DNA of 64,000 nt from Oreohelix idahoensis (GCA_024509875.1 JAMPIV010018780.1:372001-436000), one strand, 5' to 3'. Numbered from the stretch's first letter, positions 11,340-22,489 are shown. A program made the numbers and translations. The notes: a model not told the origin generated them from the letters alone.

Positions 11340-13590
11340 CCTTTCATCCCTCATCTCGTGTAAAACGACAGATCAAATCTCCTTGGATCACACAAGCAGT
11401 GCTGGAAGCCATGAGGCAGCGAGATCGAGCTCACAGAAATAAGGACTAACACATACAGAGCACAAAGAAACAAGGTACAATATTTAATATGTAGAGAAAA
11501 GAAAACTTACTTTAAAAACTTAATTCAGAACAAAACAAACAATAAAGATATGTGGAAAGCAATCAACACTCTAGCAAACAAACGAAGTTCGCCAGGCTCA
11601 TTAAGCCGCAATACCACATTTACGTGTACGGACTTTAGCAATTACTTTCAGGCAGAAATAACCAGTCTTAAATCTATGATACCAGATTCACCTTGTGACC
11701 TAGGCCAACTGTTAGCATTCTGTGAGAACAAATGCATGAACACAGTCCCATCCGACATTCCGTATATGACAGTTAATGAAGTGTATAACTATCTTCTAGG
11801 CCTTAAAGAGAACAACTCATCAGGACTTGATGGAATCAGAAATCGAATACTGCGCTATGCTGCGCCAGTTATTAGTGATTCACTAACATACATATACAAT
11901 CTATGTATCGCAAAGAGTTACTTCCCGTTGCACTTTAAAGTCGCTAAGGTATATCCTCTTTTCAAACCTGGTTCCTCTGATACTCGTAACCTTGGTAACT
12001 ATAGGCCAATCTCTCTAATATCATCGCTATCCAAACCACTGGAAAAACACATTCATAAAATAACACTACAACACCTAGTTAACAACGACTTGCTAATTGA
12101 TAGTCAATCGGGGTTTAGGCCTAAACATTCATGTCACACTGCTCTAACTAAGATGATAGACAACTGGCACCTAAATATTAACAACGATAACATGTGTGGG
12201 GCAGTCTTTGTAGACTTTAAAAAAGCATTTGATATGATAGATCACGCTATTTTAATTAGAAAACTAGAAACATCAAAAGTAAACTTTCAACTGATGACAA
12301 TAATTACATCATTCCTGTCAGACAGAAAACATGTAGTTTCTTACAATAACTCATATTCTAGCCCAGCAGTAATAAATACTGGCGTTCCTCGGGGTTCTAT
12401 ACTTGGTCCTCTACTTTTTACCATATACATTAATGACCTTCCTCTTCACATCAAGCACTCATCCTGTGATCTGTTTGCGGACGACTGTACTGTTTACAAG
12501 AGTGATAAAAGTTGTAAAACACTCGAACTATCGTTACAAAAGGATACAGATAATCTGATTAAGTGGAGCAACGGTAATCGCATGCTAATAAATATCATTA
12601 AAACGAAATGCATGTTAATATCAACTAGACAAAAATTACAAAATTCAGAGAAAACAACACTTCAGATCTACATTGGTACCTCACTAATTGAAAACGTTAA
12701 TGAACATAAAACTCTAGGTATAATCGTTGACCAGCATCTAAACTGGAACTCACATGTACATGCACTGACCAAGCAAACGGCACAGAAAGTTTACCAGTTA
12801 GCTAAAATCAAACATTTCCTAGATGAAGATGCACGAAAATTGTTCTATATATCTCACATACAAGCAAACCTTGACTATTGCTCCACAATCTGGGATGGTT
12901 GCTCAATGTCCAACACAAAGAGACTCCGTTCACTACAAAAGCGTGCAGTGCGTCTAGTCTCTGACAACTGCCTAACTCAGTGTGTAGATTTCTATAAAAA
13001 CCTCCGAATACTGCCCATAAGAAAGCGCCTTCTGTTTAACAAAGCTAAATTTGTTCACAAAATCCTGTCACACAATGCTCCAGCATATCTGTGGCCAATG
13101 TTCAATTACAATGAAAGACGCAGTCTACGCTTTAACAGATTGCAAGTGCCCAAGCCTAGGCTTGACTTATTCAAGAAAAGCTTAGCGTACTCTGCTGCTC
13201 ATCTTTGGAATTGTCTTCCACATAACCTAAGAAACAACCTCAGTCCCTATTCATACAATCATAGACTTTTTGAATACTTTCTGAATTCTGATTACATGCC
13301 CCCCTAATCGGATTATCTTTTCTTATAACATCAACTGTAGGTTCTAATGACGATGTTTGTACTTTTCAACATATGTTATGTCATGCTTATAAGTAATTAA
13401 TGTTAATATGAGTGTGCTATATTATTATTTTACTTTACGTTGAATTTCTTGAAATTGATATGTAAAATGCATATGAGAATAAATGAATTCAGTATGAAAG
13501 GTGAGCGAAAGGAAGGGCAGAATGTTAGACGGGCCTGTGTGCCCAATTCTCAACCCTTTGAAAATAAAGTTCGTTCATCCGTTCATTCCC
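11340..13590 (+). mobile_element. CR1/Jockey-group LINE, 5'-truncated
   Basis: A non-LTR element in plus orientation. Codons upstream of the long frame (about 11340-11549) still read as the endonuclease-RT linker (SPWITQAVLEAMRQRDRAHR) but contain at least one frameshift. The RT frame is 11550-13307. The 3' region ends in an aaataaagttcgttcatccg-type stretch near 13565-13590, resembling the short-repeat tails of CR1/L2-type LINEs. The endonuclease is missing. The 5' edge is uncertain and no target-site duplication was found. Confidence 0.7.
11550..13307 (+). CDS. LINE reverse transcriptase ORF (CR1/Jockey group)
   Basis: An unbroken 585-codon frame, the longest intact LINE frame in the window. 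It makes the RNA-dependent DNA polymerase used for target-primed reverse transcription. In order: SSGLDGIRNRILR (about residue 93), GNYRPISLISSLSKPLEK (about 150), QSGFRPKHSCHTAL, VFVDFKKAFDMIDH (motif A), GVPRGSILGPLLFTIYINDL (motif B) and LFADDCTVY (motif C, Asp311-Asp312), then a C-terminal domain with DYCSTIWDG and RLQKRAV-like segments. The listed ATG is internal; the natural protein starts further upstream, where the frame is broken. CR1, L2 and Daphne-like clades are all possible. Confidence 0.8.
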   Translation: MWKAINTLANKRSSPGSLSRNTTFTCTDFSNYFQAEITSLKSMIPDSPCDLGQLLAFCENKCMNTVPSDIPYMTVNEVYNYLLGLKENNSSGLDGIRNRILRYAAPVISDSLTYIYNLCIAKSYFPLHFKVAKVYPLFKPGSSDTRNLGNYRPISLISSLSKPLEKHIHKITLQHLVNNDLLIDSQSGFRPKHSCHTALTKMIDNWHLNINNDNMCGAVFVDFKKAFDMIDHAILIRKLETSKVNFQLMTIITSFLSDRKHVVSYNNSYSSPAVINTGVPRGSILGPLLFTIYINDLPLHIKHSSCDLFADDCTVYKSDKSCKTLELSLQKDTDNLIKWSNGNRMLINIIKTKCMLISTRQKLQNSEKTTLQIYIGTSLIENVNEHKTLGIIVDQHLNWNSHVHALTKQTAQKVYQLAKIKHFLDEDARKLFYISHIQANLDYCSTIWDGCSMSNTKRLRSLQKRAVRLVSDNCLTQCVDFYKNLRILPIRKRLLFNKAKFVHKILSHNAPAYLWPMFNYNERRSLRFNRLQVPKPRLDLFKKSLAYSAAHLWNCLPHNLRNNLSPYSYNHRLFEYFLNSDYMPP

Positions 13591-13664
13591 TGGGCCATTG
13601 TCTTGTCCAGACTGTCACTGTTATGGCAGCCGTGAAGGTTAGCCTAAATAAATTGTTGGTATAT

Positions 13665-15503
13665 TCATTCATTCATGTCCCTCAGCTCCCCAAGGAGCAT
13701 AGGCCTTTAACAAACACATGCCAAGTACTCCTGTAACGTACCATCATCTCAAGTTCTTTCCATGTTCTCATCATTTTCACCTCTGTTTCCAGCTCTCTTC
13801 TCCATGTGCTTCTTGGTCTACCTCTGCCTCTCTTGCCCTGGGGGTTCCAGAACAAGGACTGCCTTGTAATGCTATCAACAGGTTTCCTCAGTGTGTGTCC
13901 TATCCATCACCATCGTCTTCTTCTCATCTCTTGTTCCACTGACACGTGTCTGGTTCTTGTCATCATTTCCACATTGGTAACCTTGTCATACTATTTTAAT
14001 CCTTCTATTCTACGCAAGCACCCATTTATGAAAGTCTGTAGCTTTTTGGTTGTTGTCTTTGTTGTTCTCCATGTTTCAGAACCATATAATAGTACTGACT
14101 TCACATATGAGTTGAAGATTCTTATTTTCGTGTTGGATCCGATTTCTCTTGATCTCCATATATTTCCCAATAAAATGAAAGCTCCTCTTGCTTTTTGTAT
14201 TCTTATTAGGATATCACTGTCTGTCCCTCCAACTTTGTCTATATTGCTGCCAAGATATGTGTATGACTAGCAATAACCCGTCAACATTGACAGGTATTTA
14301 ATTATAGTGTGTTGTTTCTGTTACATGTATTACAGATGGCACTATCACTACTGTGGTCAATTCCATTGCAGGCGACCATCATTAGATATTTGTAGTGAAA
14401 ATTATATGGATGTAACCTTACCTAAATGACATGTGGAGCAGTGATAATGATCTAATGGACCGTCATTTTTTTTAATGACAACATGTCTCGTCATTGTTCG
14501 TGCATCTTTTAAAATCTTGCCCTGGTCGACTTACTGCCTCTGAGAAGCCATGGTCGACTTACTGCCTCTGAGAACAACGTTTGAAGTTTGACGAAACTCC
14601 AGCTCTTGTACTGTTTATCACTTGTGTTGTTGGCTTCTTTCCGTAATCAAACTGTTCATGCACACCTTCATTTGTGCACTTTTTCTATTTTCGGGAGAGT
14701 ACATATAAGGGGAAACATTACAATTATTGTCTAACTTTCAACCACAGTTGCACCCCCTTAGCTGTGGTTGAAAGTTAATGTACTCTCTCAAAAATAGAAA
14801 AAAGTGCGCAAATGACAGTGTGCAAAAATGTGACTGACTGCCCGACCGACTGAAGTACCTTACGGCGGGAATTATGGTATTTGATTCTACATCTTGTAAT
14901 GGTGTTTCTTCAAGTTCAACCTTGTTATCATTTCCTGCATTTATTCTCATTATTTTTGTCTTTTCCCTGTGTATTTTCAGACCCAATTTCTGTGAACTCT
15001 CATTGAGTGTTTTCATTTTGTCCTGCATCTGATTACAGTTCTGGTACAGGACAGCCAAGTCATCAGCAAAATCTAGATCATCTACTGTTTAGTCAGATTC
15101 TACTGGATTCCATTTCCATTGTGTGTCGTCGATGTTTTCATAACCCAGTCTATTGCTAGTAAGAAAAGAAATGGAGACAAGAGGCATCCCTGTCGCAATC
15201 CCATTTTTATCCCAATCGTTTCTGTAAGTTGTCCTTCATGAAGAACTCTGCATGTTATGTCTTCATAAGTTTTCTTTATTAAATTAATGATCTTCAGGGG
15301 AACTGCATAGCACCTCATCAATTTCCAAAACGATTCTGTCTACACTGTCAAATGCCTTTTTGTAGTCCACAAATCCAATGTAGAGTGCTGAATTCCATTC
15401 CAGACTTTGCTCAACTATTATTCTCAAAGGGGCTATCTGGTTTGTACAGGATCTGTTTGGTCGAAAACCTGTTTGTTCATCTCTTGTATCTTGTATGGAG
15501 TCC
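13665..15503 (-). mobile_element. RTE/CFDP2-like LINE, 5'-truncated, with target-site duplication
   Basis: A second copy of the LINE type at 5525-10400, on the minus strand. It is flanked by a 10-bp direct repeat gttggtatat at 13655-13664 and 15504-15513, so both edges are exact. The 3' tail is an ATGA-type repeat at 13665-13674. Coding on the minus strand runs from the RT (DEQTGFRPNRSC, FVDYKKAFDSVD, LRQGCLLSPFLFLLAIDW) to the C-terminal GKRGRGRP segment, with frameshifts. It is split by a Helitron at 14267-14884. The plus-strand frames at 13718-14270 and 15352-15592 are shadows of this coding region. Confidence 0.9.
14267..14884 (-). mobile_element. Non-autonomous Helitron (618 bp)
   Basis: Read on the minus strand the insertion starts TCAAATACCATAATTCCCGC and ends ...GTTATTGCTAG, with host A before and host T after. 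This is the A|TC...CTAG|T arrangement of Helitrons. A hairpin (cctgtcaa / ttgacggg, one wobble pair) ends six bases before CTAG. Removing it restores the LINE frame at the motif-E codons (Glu-Ser-Tyr-Thr-Tyr-Leu-Gly), and there is no target-site duplication, as expected. A second, perfect 15-bp hairpin (aactttcaaccacag stem) lies inside near 14733-14776. A cagaggcagtaagtcgacca block is repeated twice near 14525-14570. No Rep/helicase is encoded. Confidence 0.85.
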
Positions 15504-15513
15504 GTTGGTATAT

Positions 15514-16779
15514 GGGGCTTTGGAAAAACTGTGATAGACCTAGAAAGCCAATAGCATTCTTTAAATTTCTCGAAAACATATCTGGAGAATAACATAGACT
15601 GATCTAATGGATAAACAGACTCTAAAACTATTAGCTACTATAGCAAGAACAAGCATACCTTCTTTACATTTAAATGTGTTTTTCCGTAGAACAAACCTGC
15701 TCTGAGAAATTAATGAAGACATTAATAAGCTCTTCTATATTATAATGGGCATTTCTAAGAAGATGGTATCATATGAAATTAACATAGACACTAAAGAACA
15801 GCTATCTAGCTTCATTACATATATGTACAAACCAATTCAGGAAAATCTCATCACAATAACCAGCTTTACTTGCAAGGCTAGCAAATGAAATTTAGAAATT
15901 TTAATGATTTTACATTGTTACAACCATATTTCTAATCCTTGTAACAATTAGCTTTAAAGTATGACTGACAATGCATTATTAAAGTTTCTTTCTCACGCAC
16001 GAAGTAATGGAATACAAGGAATAATGTTATGAAAGAAAAGAACAGTAAGTTTTACCACAACTCGAAAGACTGACAATGTTTCACAGTCCTCACGTTGTAG
16101 ACTGTAATGGAAATTAACAATAAAACCCTCCCTGTTACGATTCAAAGCAAATGCACTAGAGAAATGACAGAAAGATTCACTCCATATAAATCCAGAGAAT
16201 GTCATCTAGATAGTTTGAATGCATCTTGTCTCATAACTACACCTCTATCTTTAAAAGTTTAGTAGTTGTTGTGAACCCTTCACAAGGTATTTCTCATGCA
16301 TGGAATACCAAGGTATTTCTCTTGCATGGAATACCAAGTTCTTCCCCATTTGGTTTGCAATTTGGGTAGACAGTGTACTGTATTCTATACAGAACAATAT
16401 GTTTGTTATTTTTTTTTTTTTTTTTTATTTCTCCCAGGCTGCAATTTCTGATGTATTTTATTACAGTGTTTCATAATGTTTTTTTTTGTGTGTGTGTATG
16501 CAAACAAATGACTCCTTTCAATGGTTCTTTTGCTATTATCCAAATTTACTCTTCAGCATCAGAGGGACTAGTGGACTATAGTTTCTTGCTTTAGTTTGTC
16601 TGTCTCTTATCTTTTTTCTTTTGCATTTAACATTATTTGTATTATATTATACTTTAAAACATTATGGCAAATACAAAAGTTAAGACATCCCTCTACAAGA
16701 AAAGACAGAAATCCTCTCAAATGAACCATTTCATACACTTTTAGTCCATTAATAATCCTTTTAGTTTACTAATAATCTT
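15514..16779. other. Intron sequence with a 27-28-bp duplication
   Basis: Unassigned intron DNA. A short tandem duplication built on aaggtatttctc and tgcatggaatacc covers about 16284-16338. A T run lies at 16409-16428. No gene or element edge was recognised. Confidence 0.45.
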
Positions 16780-16880
16780 CGACATATACTGAGGGAGACT
16801 GAGCACCTATGAGTTTGCCCGAAGTGCAATGATGTCGATTCTGTTCAACAATGACAATAATAATCCTAAAGGTGTTGTCT
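16780..16880 (+). repeat. Short repeat, inverted partner at 49975-50065
   Basis: The segment with catatactgagggagactga, gagcacctatg and gtcgattctgttcaa is found in reverse complement at about 49975-50065. Identity is high over roughly 80-90 bases. The family is unknown; it has no coding content. Confidence 0.65.
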
Positions 16881-17009
16881 TGCAGCTTTCAAATGAGTGA
16901 GCAAAGACGGTAATGTTATGGATTAAATATGGCACTTAATCACACTTAATCACAGTGAATCTGCTAATTATTTTTCACATCTATATTGTTCTTTCACTCC
17001 ATGTAGTTT

Positions 17010-17257
17010 CCACTGCCTCTGAGCAGACGAAGAAAGAACAGAGAACAGGCAAACTGCTTCCTCAGGCTTGTCTAAGAGGCAACCAATGTGAGACTGTCAT
17101 TGGGCTGGCAAACTCATCATGTCAAACAAAGTGCTACAGAAACCCTTGCTTCCAAGAGCACATGAATGCTTCGGTGCAGGTTTCCTGCAAGGGGAACAGC
17201 TGCACTGGTGGCTCCATACCCCATAAGGAGCGAAAAGGATGATGATGATGATGATGA
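17010..17257 (+). mobile_element. LINE or SINE 3' end with GAT tail next to an exon
   Basis: This segment ends in PHKERKG-stop codons followed by (gat)n at about 17238-17257, the same layout as other LINE 3' ends in the window, where a degenerate C-terminus runs into a microsatellite tail. The family was not recognised and the 5' edge is approximate. The tail stops only about 11 bases from the splice donor of the exon at 17270-17431. Confidence 0.45.
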
Positions 17258-17269
17258 ATGTTCTCTTAC

Positions 17270-17431
17270 TTTTGCAATTTTGATGCTCTTTGGCTTTGGG
17301 TGGGCTTCATTCAGACCACTAATCAGGTTCCGAAAGAACTCATCAAAAGCTTTTTTGCTGTCTCCCATCACTGTCCCACCAATAGTCCACACAATGCAAA
17401 ACAGAAATATTATCTGGAGCCACATTGTTAT
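17270..17431 (-). CDS. DNAH7-like: Axonemal dynein heavy chain exon, AAA2-AAA3 linker
   Basis: A 162-bp, 54-codon phase 0-0 exon. It encodes WLQIIFLFCIVWTIGGTV, then DSKKAFDEFFRNLISGL and HPKPKSIKIAK. The hydrophobic helix followed by WTIGG and an FDxFFRN segment is typical of the end of AAA2 and the linker in axonemal dynein heavy chains, and the HPKPKS segment favours the DNAH7 type. Splice sites on the minus strand are a caatttcag acceptor and a gtaagagaa donor. It follows the exon at 49135-49332 across an intron of about 31.7 kb, which holds element A, and precedes the exon at 10982-11107. Confidence 0.92.
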
Positions 17432-17443
17432 CTGAAATTGATT

Positions 17444-17588
17444 GAAGTAATTGAACGTCAATAATAATTCAATCAATCACGTGAGTAGATGAAGCAGGAG
17501 CACACAGAAACTGACTGAAGTAATTGAATTTCAACAATAATTCAATCAATCATATCAGCAGATGAAAATGAGCAGCACACAGAAATAG
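17444..17588. repeat. Tandem duplication, 73-bp unit, beside a splice acceptor
   Basis: Two copies of a 73-bp unit beginning gaagtaattgaa at 17444 and 17517. Both contain aataattcaatcaatca and end with a cacacagaaa stretch. The repeat starts about 12 bases upstream (in gene sense) of the exon at 17270-17431, so it covers that intron's likely branch-point region. Confidence 0.8.
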
Positions 17589-17689
17589 GAAAAAAAAAAT
17601 GAATACACGTACACAAATTGACTGAAGGCAAGAGGAAACAATCATCATATAGTACATGAGCAGTCACTGATTCCATTCCCAGAGGGGAA

Positions 17690-19790
17690 AGAAAAAATTA
17701 CAAACCTTACTGGACTGAAGAACTTCAAAGGCTCGAAGATGAAGTAACAGAGGTCAGAAACACAGCAGAAAGAGAACAAACAACTGAAGCAAACATATTA
17801 CTCAAAGCCACCACTGCAAAATACCGAAAAACATTAAATAAAACAACAAGAGACTGCTGGAAAGAAAAAACAGAAAATCTAAACTTAGATAAAGACGGCA
17901 ATAAGCTATGGAAACTGGTTAGAGCCTTGAACAACGAAGGATCTCATTACAAACAAATCGCACTCAAACACGGCAACAATATGCTGATAGGCAAAAAAGC
18001 TGCAAATGCATTTATAGAATACTTTGCTAGCGCAAATCACATTGATGTCCCCGCTGACAGGAAGAAAATTGTCACAGATGAACAGTTGATTCATGACAAC
18101 ACATAGATTGCACCTGAAGAGCATATGATGACAAATTTGACAATGGCAGAAATGGAAGAGGAAATAAAGTCACTAAAGAAAAAGAAGTCACCTGGAAAAG
18201 ATGGAATAACCAATTAAATGTTAATAGGTCTCGGCACAAGGGCAAAAAAGAAGCTTCTGGCAGTACTGAACTACAGTTGGAAAAGAGGAATTGTCCCGCA
18301 GGCATGGAAAGAAGCTATACTGATACCTATACCAAAGAAAGACAAGGACTTGAAAGAACCAAATGGTTACAGACCGATCAGCCTACTAAGCTGTGTAGGA
18401 AAACTGATGGAGCGCATGATTATTACCAGACTGATGTGGCTCCTGGAAAGCAAACACCTATTAAACCATCAACAAGCAGGATTCAGACAACACAGATCCA
18501 CTGAAGATCAAATCACATATATAGCTCAGGAAATCGAAGATGCCTTCCACACAAAAAAAGCATTTGGGTAGATTTAGAAAAAGCTTTCGATAGAGTATGG
18601 AAAGAGGGATTGAAAGTCAAACTGCAGAGAAGTGGTGTATGTGGGCAAATGTACAAATGGATTTGTCACTACCTTGAAAATAGAACCGCCACAGTACAGC
18701 TGCAAGGACAGACTAGTAAAAAGTTTATATTAGAACAGGGTGTCCCACAAGGGGGAGTCCTGTCACCTACACTGTTCCTTGCATACATAAATGACATAAC
18801 TGACAATATTCAACAAATAGCACACAATGCTTCCTTTGCAGATGACTTAGCCTTGTGGATCCCTGAAGAACGTATCACTACTGCAAACATTCTGATGCAG
18901 CAAGCACTAACATCAATGGAAGAGTGGGCCAAAACATGGCTCATGAAGATTAATGAAGAGAAAACAACGTACACTGTATTTTCCCTCTCAACTAGACCTC
19001 AGAGCTTCCAACTAGTGCTAAACGGAGAATATCTTCATTTAAATGAAAGTCCAAACTACCTAGGCATTATTTTTGATCGCCGTCTGACTTGGAAAAAACA
19101 GGTTGACAGAAATCGAATGAGAGCAAGACAAAGAATGGCAATTATGAAAAAACTTGCTGGAACAACTTGGGGTGCGCAGATGAGAAAGTGCTTAAGACGT
19201 TGTACACAGGGCGAGTGAGGCCAGTCCTTGAATATGGCATGGCAGCGTGGGCAACAGCAGCTAAGACAAACTTTGATAAAATTAGCAGACTCCAAAATCA
19301 AGCAATGAGAATTATAACGGGAGGCATGAAGTCAACACCTATAAAAGAACTCAAAAAGATTACATGCCTCCAGCCAATGACAAATAGAAGAGACTGCAGG
19401 GCTAAGCAACAGGCTGAAAAATTCAGAAGACTAACAGACCACCCAATGTGCCATAGAATAAATGCTCTTAGAAGGCAAAGACTCAAACGAAGCAATTTTG
19501 TAGAATCAACCAAACCACAAATGAGAGCAGTATCCATAGATGAAATATCCACTGTTAAACCCATTTACACTGCACACAAGCTTCCAGTTTGGAAACAAAA
19601 TCGTTTCCCTAAAATGATAGAAAATATTCCTGGAATTGAAAGAAAAAAGAGCAAAACTGCAACAGATAGAAAATCCATAGCGACAAAATACATACAGAAA
19701 CATTACCCATGCAACACCTGGACCCATGCATACACAGATGGATCAGCAACAAATGCAACAAAAAATGGAGTGGGGGTGTCTTTCTGACCT
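17690..19790 (+). pseudogene. I-group LINE linker and reverse transcriptase, broken
   Basis: The reading starts in the linker (YWTEELQRLEDEVTEVR, near 17710) and passes through KKKKSPGKDGI (18175-18205), EPNGYRPISLLSCVGK (near 18360), QQAGFRQHRSTEDQ, VDLEKAFDRVW (motif A, near 18570-18600), GVPQGGVLSPTLFLAYIND (motif B, near 18740) and FADDLALW (motif C, FADD near 18835). The thumb and connection follow (YLGIIFDRRLTW, RPVLEYGMAAW). At least two stops and two frameshifts break it. The minus-strand frames over this span are shadows. Confidence 0.85.
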
Positions 19791-20515
19791 TAAGCACTGG
19801 TGCAGAAAAAAGGCTGTCAGTGGCGACAGGACGATTCTCCAGCAACTTCAGAGCAGAGGCAGAGGCCTTGAAAACTGCAGCAGAAGTTATATTGACAGAA
19901 GAAAGTGCAAAGAGACAAGTTGCTTTCTTTACTGATGCACAGTCAGTAATTGCAACGTTGAAAAGCCAAAATAATACAGACCCGGATGATCTCAGAATAG
20001 TGCTCCACAAACTTTGTCAACAATTCAAAAGTGTTGTGATCCAATGGATCCCATCTCATTGTAACATCACCGGCAATGAAGAGGCTGACAGAATGGCAAA
20101 AGAAGGTTCACATCTACCTCAGCCTGATGCAAGCATAACTTTTGAGGAGGCAAAGAGTTTTCTCAGAATCAGATACAGAAACAAATGGAATGTTGAACAT
20201 CCAGGGCACACACAGAATGATGCTTACTACCAGCTCCACAGAAGAGAACAAGTGGTAATCTTCAGACTCTGCACTGGCCACAACAGATTGAGATACCATC
20301 TATTCAACAAGCTAAAGATAGGAACTACCGATCAGTGTAACTGTGGCACTGATAAAATGACTGTTGAACATCTGCTTCAAAGTTGCCCCTTATATGTGGT
20401 ACAGAGAAAGTGCATATGGCCGACGCCAGCTCCTTTCGTGGAAAAGCTTTATGGAGATTCAAATAGCCTCAAACTGACTATTGCTTTCTTTGAGAACATT
20501 CAAGTGGACGTCTGA
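19709..20515 (+). pseudogene. I-group LINE RNase H domain and C-terminus
   Basis: After a frameshift near 19780 the frame reads an RNase H fold: the first strand with its catalytic Asp falls around 19735 in the preceding frame (YTDGSA), then NFRAEAEALKTA (catalytic Glu), FFTDAQSVIATL (catalytic Asp), and WIPSHCNITGNEEADRMAKEG, with the His and last Asp of the active site. The C-terminal tail has a Cys/His cluster, CNCGTDKMTVEHLLQSC, common in I-like LINEs and thought to bind zinc. The stop at 20513 is followed within 10 bases by the GAA tail. Confidence 0.85.
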
Positions 20516-20549
20516 GAGTGTACGAAGAAGAAGAAGAAGAAGTACATGA

Positions 20550-20984
20550 ATTAAAAAATAAAATTCCACAGAAAATAGAATGACATTAATGGGGGTTCCA
20601 GAAGAATCAGCTTGTGTGGTAGAGAGTATCACTTGCTACAGGTGACACTCAACAGTCACTGAGCTATTGTTAGAAAATTAAAATTAAAGATACCTTGATC
20701 ACACAAATGTGGAATGCTATGATGATTGTGCAGGGTAAAAAATTTAATAATATAAAGAGGGAAATGCACAAAAATGAATGTAAATGTATTTGGATCATGT
20801 GAAAGACAATGTTTCAAGACTGATAAGATATACTCTGGTAACTGCAAAATAATTTATTCCTGAGGAAATAAATAAGAAAAGGAGTTGGCATAATTAGATG
20901 CAGAAATCAGCAAGTCCAGTGAAGGGATCCTAGACAATGTTAGATTGAGTCTTATTAATTACACTAACTGACAGACCTCTAGAT
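20550..20984. other. Intron sequence with no recognised feature
   Basis: AT-rich intron sequence between two LINE fragments. Nothing is supported here. Confidence 0.4.
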
Positions 20985-21340
20985 ATTGATTTACACAAAT
21001 GTATGTGCCAACAGCAGATAGTACAGAAGAAGAAACTAGCACATTCTACACTGAACTTGATATGGCTATGGCACAGTGCAAACTTCATGAGACAACTATA
21101 ATCCTTGAAGACTTCAGTGCAAATGGTAGAAATGGAAAAAGTGGAAAGTGTGACTCGTGGCTATGGCCTGGGAGAAGGAAATAAAGAAATAAAAGAGGTG
21201 ACAGACTGATACAGTGACCAGGAACACATGATACTACGATAGGAAATACCTGGTTTAGACAACATTTTAGATGCCTCTCATCATGGAAACGCACAAGAAA
21301 CAATGTTCGCAATTAAACTACAGTGTGTTACTGATAAGAA
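20985..21340 (+). mobile_element. LINE AP-endonuclease fragment
   Basis: Plus-strand reading gives VPTADSTEEETSTFYTELD, then TIILEDFSANGRNG (a decayed GDFNA motif), and after a stop a GNTWFRQHFRCLSSWKR segment. These are middle parts of a LINE endonuclease domain. No RT follows, so this is an isolated, decayed fragment. Confidence 0.65.
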
Positions 21341-22489
21341 AGTAACTTATTAAAACTTTTGCTATCCATTAATACATAGACCAGGAGCAGGCTGCAGCAG
21401 TGACCATGAACTGGTTTGGTTTGGATCTGGTTTTAAGGACCATCTTCATTGCACACGGACAGCTCCATCAGTACTCCGATCTCCTCTCTTAGATCACACA
21501 AGGAGGATCTCAGCACAGTGCATGAACTCTGTAGCACCAGCGAGAAGCCTAATGTGTGTGTATATAGGAATCACACATTCTATAAATATTTTTGTGGTGG
21601 GTAGGTTTCTAATTTTAAAATTTTTCCAGGAAAATGGCCTTATGGCCTACTCTTAACAATTTCCAACTGCCGTGGGATTAATAACGTGCTCAACTTGCAC
21701 ACGGGACCTCCTATTTTTTTGCCCTTATCTGAGAAGGCTAGGCATTCAATCTCATCACCCAGTAGACTGGGGGGGGGGGGGAGAGAAATAACATCATTAG
21801 AACCACTGGTTCTGAAAAATAAATCCCATAAATTATATTCCCTCTACTGGGTGGAGGCCATACCTCTTAGCCACTCTGACCCCCATAGACTGGTTATAGG
21901 AAAACTTAAATTAAAAGTAAAGAATACAAAAATGGCTTCCACAAAATATCAAGCTAATGTTTAATCTTACACAAATCAGATAAGAAAATAAAGGTTATTT
22001 GTTGGTCTTCCACTGATACTTAGTCCTGGCATTTCTTGTATCTGGGCATTGTATTTGGGTACATAGGGTGATTGAAAAGTCACTCCTTCTTTTTAAATTT
22101 TTATGTCCACTTTTGTATCTACTGGGTATACACGAAACAAACCCTCATTTGTATCTACTAGATATATGTGGGGGAAAAAAATGTCAAAACAAGGAGCATT
22201 AACTATGATTTGACCAATAAGTGATTTTGTTATGTCTGAAAACAAAACAAAATACAATAAAATCTAAAATGGCAAATTAACTGATATTACAAGAGCCAGT
22301 AAAAACTGCTGCCCACTATGAGTCAGATCTCACTTGGAGGTGTAAAGTTAATGTGGCAGCATTTTTTTTTAGTGAAAAAAAAGTTAATTTTTCTAATTTG
22401 ATCTTTGTATCAAGTAAATTAATCGGATAGGGGTGAAGAAACATCAATTCAAAAATAGGGAGACAGTGACTTGTCAATCATCCTGCAGA
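21341..22489. other. Intron sequence, possibly an old SINE
   Basis: Mostly unassigned. The minus strand near 21870-21900 has a gtggctaagagg stretch that resembles a tRNA A box, but no B box at the right spacing was found. A G run lies at 21769-21781. A gggtgattgaaaagtcactc sequence at 22069 looks like a transposon end, with no partner found. Confidence 0.3.

Larger units (their letters stand above)
17660..20540 (+). mobile_element. I-group LINE with RNase H, 5'-truncated
   Basis: A non-LTR element in plus orientation, flanked by a 9-bp direct repeat agtacatga (17651-17659 and 20541-20549) and ending in a GAA tail at about 20523-20540. The coding content is linker, RT and RNase H. The endonuclease is missing, so the copy is 5'-truncated. 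RNase H in a LINE, together with GVPQGGVLSPTLF and FADDLALW, points to the I/Nimb/Loa group. Five disabling changes are visible: stops near 18103 and 18215, and frameshifts near 18568, 19215 and 19780. Confidence 0.85.

Noticed and set aside
13718..14270. Plus-strand frames of 74 and 154 codons
   Set aside because: They are the complementary strand of the LINE C-terminal coding region read on the minus strand.
21590..21930. Possible tRNA-derived SINE on the minus strand
   Set aside because: An A-box-like sequence is present but no B box at the right spacing, no tail and no target duplication were found.
22069..22095. Possible end of a DNA transposon
   Set aside because: No matching inverted end or target duplication was found downstream.
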